64,000 nucleotides of DNA from JACIYW01 sp014359745 (GTDB lineage: Bacteria; Pseudomonadota; Alphaproteobacteria; Rhodobacterales; Rhodobacteraceae). Both the position numbers and the translations under genes were made by a program. The stretch is from contig JBNPWE010000003.1 in the NCBI GenBank assembly GCA_050433985.1, positions 124,001-188,000 on the forward strand, given 5' to 3'. This document shows positions 53,096 through 60,497 of the stretch, piece after piece (the first letter of the stretch is position 1; every line of letters starts with the position of its first letter). The notes beneath the pieces are model-generated. The model had not been told where the DNA came from. It saw only the letters and a list, made by a program, of their open reading frames with translations, and did not search any database.

Positions 53096-54499
53096 ATGCT
53101 ACGGTTCATCAACGTCTGCGCCCTTTTCATCGGTTTGCCTGGTGTGATCGTGGCGGGCACCGTGCCATCGGAAATTCCGATGCGCGGTGCTGCGGTTCAC
53201 CAGCGGTTTCTGCCCGGCGGGGCGTCGGTCGTGACTACGGCCGATGATCGCGTCTGTCTGGCCAGCCGCCGCATCGATATCGCCGCGTCCGAGTATCGCG
53301 CGGCCGATGGTGCCACGGTTGCCTTTGACGATGTGATCCGCAGCCCCGCCACCGTCATTCAGGCGATCGCCGGGGCAGACGGGGTAGCGGGCGGGGCGGT
53401 GTCGTTTCGCATTCAGTTGAAGTTCAGCCCAAGGCCGGGCGCACCCATCATGCTTGAAATGGCGGGTGTGGCGCGCGATATCGGGGCACTGCTGGAACCG
53501 TCGGGTGACAGCCTGCTGATCGCGGGCGCGCTGGCCGATGATCTGGCGGCGGCCTTTGATGCGGGCGCCCGGCCAGTGTTGCGCAGCCTGTCGCGCGATA
53601 CCGGCCACACCGTGACCGACCATATCGACGCGCCCGACCTTGCCGCGCTGGCGGCCTGCGCCGACACCCTTGTTGCACCGCAGGAAGACGGCGGGGCGGA
53701 CAGCCCGTCGATGATCGTGCGCGCCGTCTTTGATGCCCCGCAAAGCCCCGAGGCCATCGCGACCCCCGGCCAGCTTCAGGCCTGCGGGATGCCCGACCGC
53801 CCCGAGACGCTCTATCTTGGCCATCTGCGCAGCCTGAGCGGGTTTGTAGCCCACACCGACAAGGTGTTCGTGTCTTTCAACGCGCAGGGCGGGGTAGAGC
53901 GGGCCTATATCCCCGGCATTTTCGACGCCGATCTGCGCCCTGGGCAGGGCGGTTTGCGTGTCAGCCGCTCGGCTGACGGCAATGTTCCGGGCGTGCGCAA
54001 TCAGGTGTCTGGCTGCATCGGGGCCGAGACGATGGCGGCCTGCCCCACCGATCTGGGCGGCGGGGCCTATGCGCTGACGGCCTGTGTCGCCGATGTGCCC
54101 GAATCGTTCCTGTCTTCGCGTGGCATCGAACCGGCCCCCTATCCACGGGCGCTGATCCCCAATCCGCCGCCAGGCTTTATCATCCCCCCGCGCGGGCGTT
54201 TTGGCCCGCCGGGCGGCGGCGGGGGTTTTGGCGGCGGCGGGGGCGGTTCCACCCCGATCACCGAAACAATGCCGCCGCCCGACGATACCATCCTTGTCGA
54301 TCTGAAGTCATATACGTCGATGTCGGGGCAATCGTCGCCGCCACCGCCGACCGTGCCAACCGTGCCGCTTCCCGCGGCGCTGTGGCTGATCCTGTCGGCG
54401 CTTGCGGGCCTTGCCGCCCTTGGCCGCGGGCGGCGGGCCCGCAACACGCGTTACCCGGTTACTGACACCGCCTTTGCGCCTCTTCGGTGGCGGCGGTAA
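53096..54499 (+). CDS. Exported protein with VPLPA-CTERM sorting signal
   Basis: About 467 residues. N-terminal signal peptide MLRFINVCALFIGLPGVIVAG; a long extracytoplasmic region of unknown fold; a Gly-rich linker near residues 375-395 (PPGGGGGFGGGGGG); then the C-terminal triad VPLPAALWLILSALAGLAAL and basic GRGRRAR. That is the VPLPA-CTERM signal processed by exosortase XrtD-type enzymes. About 20 extra residues follow the basic cluster, which is unusual, and make the gene overlap the convergent IalB-like gene by 41 bases. Exosortase is not in the window. Confidence 0.8.
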   Translation: MLRFINVCALFIGLPGVIVAGTVPSEIPMRGAAVHQRFLPGGASVVTTADDRVCLASRRIDIAASEYRAADGATVAFDDVIRSPATVIQAIAGADGVAGGAVSFRIQLKFSPRPGAPIMLEMAGVARDIGALLEPSGDSLLIAGALADDLAAAFDAGARPVLRSLSRDTGHTVTDHIDAPDLAALAACADTLVAPQEDGGADSPSMIVRAVFDAPQSPEAIATPGQLQACGMPDRPETLYLGHLRSLSGFVAHTDKVFVSFNAQGGVERAYIPGIFDADLRPGQGGLRVSRSADGNVPGVRNQVSGCIGAETMAACPTDLGGGAYALTACVADVPESFLSSRGIEPAPYPRALIPNPPPGFIIPPRGRFGPPGGGGGFGGGGGGSTPITETMPPPDDTILVDLKSYTSMSGQSSPPPPTVPTVPLPAALWLILSALAGLAALGRGRRARNTRYPVTDTAFAPLRWRR

Positions 54500-55001
54500 A
54501 GCCCAGCAGCGAAAAGATGTCCTTGGTCTGGGTGCCCCGGCTTGACCGGGCGGTGATCACGGCGTTGACACCCTTTTTCATCGCAACCATCACCTTTGCA
54601 TCCTGATCGGGATTGGCGGGCCAGGCCCATTCGCCATCGGTGAACAGGTTGAATGTCTCATCCCCGATCACCAGATCGGCGGTCGAATCCGGGGCAAAGG
54701 GATAGCCGCCGGTAAAGGATATCTCGCTGACCGCGCCCTTGCCCTCACGGTAAGTGGCGAACAGCAGGATATCGCCCCGCTGTACCTCGACGATCTTGCC
54801 ATCGCGGGTGTTCACGGTTTCCTTGGGGGCCGACACCCCCCAGCATTCCTTGGGCGTACCTTCGACAAAAACCGACCAGTCGGTTTCGGTCGCCACCCTG
54901 TTGGTGGATTCCTGTGCAAACACCGCCAGGCTACCGTTCGCGGTGCCGACAGTGGCCATGATCAGGGTGAAAGCAATCCCGCGCAGTTTTCGTGATGTCA
55001 T
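54459..55001 (-). CDS. Invasion-associated locus B (IalB) family protein
   Basis: 180 residues. Signal peptide MTSRKLRGIAFTLIMATVGT ending near VFAQ, then DWSVFVEGTPKECWGVSAPK, ILLFATYREGKGAVSEISF, GGYPFAPDSTADLVIGDE, and the typical C-terminus FSLLGFTAATEEAQRRC with the conserved terminal cysteine. Secreted/periplasmic; function not established. Confidence 0.9.
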   Translation of the reverse strand: MTSRKLRGIAFTLIMATVGTANGSLAVFAQESTNRVATETDWSVFVEGTPKECWGVSAPKETVNTRDGKIVEVQRGDILLFATYREGKGAVSEISFTGGYPFAPDSTADLVIGDETFNLFTDGEWAWPANPDQDAKVMVAMKKGVNAVITARSSRGTQTKDIFSLLGFTAATEEAQRRCQ

Positions 55002-55341
55002 CTTGCAGCCCCTTGCTGTCTGCCTCTTGTCCGCCGACTGTGCCTGACGCACCTTTTCGGGTGGCGGAGATCAATTCAACTCGATATCCGGACAGTAACG
55101 CAAAATGGGGGCGGCGCAAAAGGGCTTTGGCGGAAAATCGCGCACCGAAACTTCGGGGACTATCGGGAAAGGCAGATGACCAGACCTGTGGCCATGGCAG
55201 AACCCTGGTGCAATGACCGGCGCGGGTCGTGTCACTTGGGTCATGCGGTGATCGTCGACGGCAGCGGCGATCCGGGCATCGCCGGGTTTCCCCTGATCGC
55301 GGCCCCCTCTTTCAACCCTGCCAACACAAGGAACGCAGCGC
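55002..55341. other. Divergent intergenic region
   Basis: About 340 bases between the IalB-like gene and the aldolase gene. Short open frames are present on both strands but none has a ribosome site or motif that supports translation. Presumably both promoters. Confidence 0.5.
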
Positions 55342-56106
55342 ATGGACCTTCCCAGGAACAGCTTCAAGGCAGCACTTCGGGCACGCACGCAGCAGATCGG
55401 CCTGTGGTGTACCCTGCCGGGCAGCGGCGTGGCCGAAATGCTGGCGGGCTGTGGCTTTGACTGGCTGCTGATCGACACCGAACATGCGCCCACCGATCTG
55501 CCCACCGTGCAGACGATGCTTCAGGCGGTGGCGCCCTATCCGACCCATGCCGCCGCCCGCCCCGGATCGCTGGACGAGGTAGAGATAAAGCGCCTGCTGG
55601 ATATCGGCGCGCAAACCCTGATCATACCCTATGTGCAAACCGTCGACGAGGCGCGCCGCGCGGTCGCGGCGGTGCGCTATCCGCCGCAGGGTATCCGCGG
55701 ATCGGCCGGTATCACGCGCGCCAGCCGGTTTGGCGCTGTCGCCAACTATGCGGCCCGAGCGAATGAAGAGGTGTGCCTGATCGTGCAGGTCGAAACGATT
55801 TCGGCGATGGATCATATAGAGGGGATCGCCGCGATCGACGGCGTTGACGGCATCTTCATCGGCCCCGCCGATCTGGCCGCCAGCATGGGCTATCCCGGCC
55901 AGCCCGGCCATCCCGAAGTAAAGGCCGCCGTGCTGTCGGCGGTGCGCCGCATCAGGGCGGCGGGCAAACCCGCGGGCGTGCTGGCCCTTGATCCGGCGTT
56001 CCTGGGCGAACTGATCGTGGCGGGCACGACCTTCACCGCCGTGGGGCTTGACGCGGTTTTACTGTGCGAAGGCGCGCGCGCCCTTGCCAAAAAGTGGAAC
56101 GGTTAG
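55342..56106 (+). CDS. HpcH/HpaI aldolase/citrate lyase family protein
   Basis: A 254-residue class II pyruvate aldolase: GLWCTLPGSGVAEMLAGCGFD, LLIDTEHAPTDL, AARPGSLDEVEIKRLLDIGA, VQVETISAMDHIEGIAAI (metal Glu), and DGIFIGPADLAASMG (metal Asp). Cleaves or forms 4-hydroxy-2-oxo acids; 2,4-dihydroxyhept-2-enedioate or 2-keto-3-deoxy sugar acid substrates are typical. Confidence 0.93.
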   Translation: MDLPRNSFKAALRARTQQIGLWCTLPGSGVAEMLAGCGFDWLLIDTEHAPTDLPTVQTMLQAVAPYPTHAAARPGSLDEVEIKRLLDIGAQTLIIPYVQTVDEARRAVAAVRYPPQGIRGSAGITRASRFGAVANYAARANEEVCLIVQVETISAMDHIEGIAAIDGVDGIFIGPADLAASMGYPGQPGHPEVKAAVLSAVRRIRAAGKPAGVLALDPAFLGELIVAGTTFTAVGLDAVLLCEGARALAKKWNG

Positions 56107-56129
56107 CGCGTGTTGCGGCTGATCAGCCC

Positions 56130-56160
56130 CGCAGCTTGCCCGCAGCTTGCCCGCAGCTTG
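56130..56160. repeat. 11-bp tandem repeat CGCAGCTTGCC, about 2.8 copies
   Basis: Two perfect copies plus nine bases of a third, just after the aldolase gene. Confidence 0.9.
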
Positions 56161-56185
56161 ACTGTCCGGGAAAACGCTTTTTCGC

Positions 56186-56206
56186 TTCATCTTGGTCCAA
56201 ATACTT
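56186..56206 (-). repeat. GAGTATTT intergenic element (AAGTATTT variant), CCAAGATGAA subtype
   Basis: Minus strand GGACAAGTATTTGGACC then AAGATGAA, preceded by CCTTGACCGGCACGCGTGGG. Confidence 0.85.
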
Positions 56207-56527
56207 GTCCGCGCCCGCCCCACGCGTGCCGGTCAAGGGACGGCACCCGGCCAACACCCCCTCGGCATCCCCCGCGCCGGTCCCGAACCCGACATCCCGC
56301 CCTTTCACGGCGATTCGCCGCCGCTGCCCGCCCCGACCTTGCCCGCCCAGCCACCGATCGCCCGCGATCGCGATGGCAGGGAAATCGGTTGCTGGCATAT
56401 CCCGCAAGCCCCCGGCGAAAAAGGCCCCAACCCCCGGCCCCAACCCTGCAACAGCGCAGAACCCTTGCACGTTGGCCCTGAAACGACTAGGCATCGCGCG
56501 TCAATCAACCGACCCGGAGATATATTC

Positions 56528-57490
56528 ATGGCCAGACCCAGGATCGCGCTTATCGGCGCGGGGCAGATCGGCGGAACCCTCGCCCATCTCGCCGCGATCA
56601 AGGAACTTGGTGATATCGTCCTTTTCGACATCGCCGAAGGCACGCCGCAGGGCAAAGCTTTGGATATCGCGCAAAGCGGCCCGATAGAGGGCTTCGACGC
56701 CACCCTGAAAGGCGCCAATGATTACGCCGATATCGCCGGTGCCGATGTCTGCATCGTCACCGCCGGCGTGCCGCGCAAACCGGGGATGAGCCGCGACGAC
56801 CTTCTGGGCATCAACCTCAAGGTCATGAAAGCGGTCGGCGAAGGCATCAAGGCCCACGCCCCCGATGCGTTCGTGATCTGCATCACCAACCCGCTCGATG
56901 CGATGGTCTGGGCGCTGCGCCAGTTTTCCGGCCTGCCGCATGAAAAGGTTGTCGGCATGGCCGGCGTGCTCGATGCGGGGCGCTTCCGCCACTTCCTCGC
57001 CACCGAATTCAACGTCTCGATGCGCGATGTGACGGCCTTCGTTCTGGGCGGCCACGGCGACACGATGGTGCCACTGGTGCGCTATTCCACCGTTGGCGGC
57101 ATCCCGCTGCCCGATCTGGTGGCGATGGGCTGGACCACGCAGGAAAAGCTGGACGCGATCGTGCAGCGCACCCGCGATGGCGGCGCCGAAATCGTCGGCC
57201 TGCTGAAAACCGGATCGGCCTTCTACGCCCCCGCCGCCAGCGCCATCGAGATGGCCGAGGCCTATCTCAAGGATCAAAAACGCCTGCTGCCCTGCGCGGC
57301 CTATGTAGACGGCGCGCTGGGCCTCAAGGACATGTATGTCGGCGTGCCCACCATCATCGGCGCGGGCGGCATCGAACGCATCGTCGATATCCGCATGAAC
57401 AAGGACGAACAGGCAATGTTCGACAAATCCGTCGAGGCCGTCAAAGGCCTGGTCGAGGCGTGCAAGGCCATCGACCCCTCGCTGGTCTGA
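56528..57490 (+). CDS. mdh: Malate dehydrogenase
   Basis: A 320-residue LDH-like MDH: IALIGAGQIGGTLAHLAA, VTAGVPRKPGMSRDDLL (substrate arginines), ITNPLDAMVWAL, FVLGGHGDTMVPLVRY with the catalytic His. NAD-dependent oxidation of malate. ATG 56528 fits; the open frame upstream lacks homology. First gene of the TCA cluster. Confidence 0.97.
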   Translation: MARPRIALIGAGQIGGTLAHLAAIKELGDIVLFDIAEGTPQGKALDIAQSGPIEGFDATLKGANDYADIAGADVCIVTAGVPRKPGMSRDDLLGINLKVMKAVGEGIKAHAPDAFVICITNPLDAMVWALRQFSGLPHEKVVGMAGVLDAGRFRHFLATEFNVSMRDVTAFVLGGHGDTMVPLVRYSTVGGIPLPDLVAMGWTTQEKLDAIVQRTRDGGAEIVGLLKTGSAFYAPAASAIEMAEAYLKDQKRLLPCAAYVDGALGLKDMYVGVPTIIGAGGIERIVDIRMNKDEQAMFDKSVEAVKGLVEACKAIDPSLV

Positions 57491-57513
57491 ACCGGCATCG
57501 CCCGATGAACCAG

Positions 57514-57544
57514 AAAGGCGGCGGGCCGAAATCCGCCGCCTTTT
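57514..57544 (+). terminator. Rho-independent terminator after mdh
   Basis: Arms GGCGGCGG and CCGCCGCC around GCCGAAAT, flanked by AAA and TTTT, 24 bases after the mdh stop. Implies sucC is transcribed from its own promoter. Confidence 0.88.
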
Positions 57545-57714
57545 CCGTTTGGCCGCCTTTTGCATTCGGCGGGCCGATCCTGGCCCGCACCTTGACGCCG
57601 GGCCGCAGCCAGGGCTAACATTGCCGCGTTCAGGGGTGCCATGGGCCGTTCCGGCACCAAAAGCCCCTATCGCACAGCCCCCGATCAGGACAATGCGCCT
57701 GGCGCATATATGGA

Positions 57715-57745
57715 TGTGATCACAGAATTTTTGCCTGTGATCACA
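57715..57745. promoter_or_regulatory. Two TGTGATCACA palindromes 21 bp apart
   Basis: Perfect TGTGATCACA at 57715-57724 and 57736-57745, spaced two helical turns centre to centre, in the AT-richer stretch between the mdh terminator and sucC. Looks like a pair of operators for a dimeric repressor or activator acting cooperatively on the suc operon. Confidence 0.6.
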
Positions 57746-57867
57746 AATGTCGCTTTTTCCCCCTCGAATTCCGGTTTTCCTTTAAATCGCTGTATCCGCA
57801 TGGCATATGACGGCCATTCCGTTGCCAGGGCGGTTCGCCACAGGCAAAAACAGCGAGGAACCGGCGA

Positions 57868-59061
57868 ATGAACATCCACGAATACCAGGCCAAGCGGCTG
57901 TTGCGCGACTACGGCCTTCCGGTCAGCGACGGACGTGTGGTCCTGCGCGCCGAAGAAGCCAAATCCGCGGCCGGCGAACTTGATGGCCCGCTCTGGGTGG
58001 TCAAGGCGCAGATCCATGCGGGCGGTCGCGGCAAGGGCCACTTCAAAGAGGCCAGCGCCGGCGAAAAAGGCGGCGTGCGCCTGACCCGCTCTGTCGAAGA
58101 GGCGGCGAATGAAGCCGCCAAGATGCTGGGCCGCACCCTTGTCACCCACCAGACCGGCCCGGCCGGCAAACAGGTCGGCCGCATCTATATCGAAGACGGC
58201 GCCGGGATTTCGCGCGAACTTTACCTCGCGGTGCTGGTCGATCGCGGCTCCAGCCGGATCTCCTTTGTCGTCTCGACCGAAGGCGGCATGGATATCGAAG
58301 AGGTCGCGGCCTCCACCCCCGAAAAGATCCTGTCGTTCAGCATCGACCCCGCCACCGGCATCCAGGCCTTCCACGGCCGCCGGGTGGCCTTTGCACTGGG
58401 GCTGGAAGGCAAGCAGGTCAAGCAATGCGTCGATCTGGTGAACCGGCTTTACAAGCTCTTCGTCGAAAAAGACGCCGAGATGCTGGAGATAAACCCCCTG
58501 ATCGTCACCGACGCGGGCGATCTGAAATGCCTCGACGCCAAGATGGGCTTCGATTCGAACGCCCTTTACCGCCAGCCCGACATCCTGTCACTGCGCGACG
58601 AAAGCGAAGAGGACAGCAAGGAACTCGCCGCCTCGAAATTCGATCTGAACTATATCGCGCTGGATGGCGAAATCGGCTGCATGGTCAACGGCGCGGGCCT
58701 TGCCATGGCCACGATGGACATCATCAAGCTTTACGGTTCCGAACCCGCCAACTTCCTTGATGTCGGCGGTGGCGCCACCAAGGAAAAGGTGACCGAGGCG
58801 TTCAAGATCATCACCTCCGACCCCAACGTCAAGGGCATCCTCGTGAACATCTTCGGCGGCATCATGCGCTGCGACATCATCGCCGAAGGCGTGATCGCCG
58901 CGGTCAAGGACGTGGGCCTCAAGGTGCCGCTGGTGGTGCGGCTTGAAGGCACCAACGTCGATCTTGGCAAGGATATCATCCGCAATTCCGGCCTGAACGT
59001 GATCGCCGCCGACAACCTGTCGGACGCGGCCGAAAAGATCGTGAAGGCGGTGAAGGGGTGA
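57868..59061 (+). CDS. sucC: Succinyl-CoA synthetase (ADP-forming) beta subunit
   Basis: A 397-residue ATP-grasp subunit: MNIHEYQAKRLLRDYGLPV, VVKAQIHAGGRGKGH, LEINPLIVTDAGDLKCLDAK, LDVGGGATKEKV and NIFGGIMRCD. Couples succinyl-CoA cleavage to NTP formation with SucD. Normally sucD follows at once, but here a small unrelated gene intervenes. Confidence 0.98.
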   Translation: MNIHEYQAKRLLRDYGLPVSDGRVVLRAEEAKSAAGELDGPLWVVKAQIHAGGRGKGHFKEASAGEKGGVRLTRSVEEAANEAAKMLGRTLVTHQTGPAGKQVGRIYIEDGAGISRELYLAVLVDRGSSRISFVVSTEGGMDIEEVAASTPEKILSFSIDPATGIQAFHGRRVAFALGLEGKQVKQCVDLVNRLYKLFVEKDAEMLEINPLIVTDAGDLKCLDAKMGFDSNALYRQPDILSLRDESEEDSKELAASKFDLNYIALDGEIGCMVNGAGLAMATMDIIKLYGSEPANFLDVGGGATKEKVTEAFKIITSDPNVKGILVNIFGGIMRCDIIAEGVIAAVKDVGLKVPLVVRLEGTNVDLGKDIIRNSGLNVIAADNLSDAAEKIVKAVKG

Positions 59062-59143
59062 GCGCCGGTCCGGGGGCCCTGCCAGTGGAGAACGCTCTTG
59101 GAGAACGTTCGAGGCGTGAACGGGCGAGGCCGTGGTTTTAGAA

Positions 59144-59545
59144 ATGCGGTATGTCGAAGCCTTCAACTCGCTTGGATACGATGTCCCCAGTCCTCGTCAG
59201 GACTGGAGCGCGGAAAAATCAGACGGGGTATGTATCACACTTTGGAAGACAGAGGTTGACTGGATCCCTCCACCGCCGCGAATTGACCTTTGGGCAAAGG
59301 CAGAGCCGGGGACAACCCATTGGGAGACACTGACAGGCCACAAAAAGCGCACGTCGCATCTGGCTAAGGCGGTCTCAGAATTTGACGGTTGGATCGAAGT
59401 TATCATCGTGACCGGCACACCCGGGGAAGGTTACGGAAATGCCGACCCTTGGCTTCCATCGCAACGCGCCAATCACCAATGGCGTATTACCAAATTTGAT
59501 GAGGCGACGGGATGGTTTTCCGCTGCCGCCGAGAAACTAAAATAG
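59144..59545 (+). CDS. Unknown protein inserted between sucC and sucD
   Basis: 133 residues from ATG 59144 (a GTG 12 bases earlier is an alternative). Trp-rich: DWSAEKSDGVCITLWKTE, DLWAKAEPGTTHWETLTGHK, KRTSHLAKAVSEFDGWIEVI, IVTGTPGEGYGNADPWLPSQ. No signal peptide or membrane segment. Clearly lower GC than sucC and sucD, so it looks acquired. Being co-directional, with only eight bases to sucD, it is in the operon. I do not recognise the family. Confidence 0.75.
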   Translation: MRYVEAFNSLGYDVPSPRQDWSAEKSDGVCITLWKTEVDWIPPPPRIDLWAKAEPGTTHWETLTGHKKRTSHLAKAVSEFDGWIEVIIVTGTPGEGYGNADPWLPSQRANHQWRITKFDEATGWFSAAAEKLK

Positions 59546-59553
59546 GAACCAAA

Positions 59554-60438
<885 letters not shown>

Positions 60439-60497
60439 CCGATCACCCCGCGCCGCCCGTCAGGGTCGGCGCGGTTCCCCCCCTCAACAGGTGCGTC

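Larger units (their letters stand above)
56107..56527. other. Intergenic region upstream of mdh
   Basis: About 420 bases without a gene. Holds an 11-bp tandem repeat (56130-56160), a GAGTATTT-family element (56186-56206) with its GC-rich module to about 56240, and Pro/Ala-coding-like GC-rich sequence with no start of its own. Confidence 0.6.

Noticed and set aside
59095..59120. SOS (LexA) box between sucC and the unknown gene (GAAC repeats)
   Set aside because: The two GAAC halves are nine bases apart, not the seven required for the alphaproteobacterial LexA motif.
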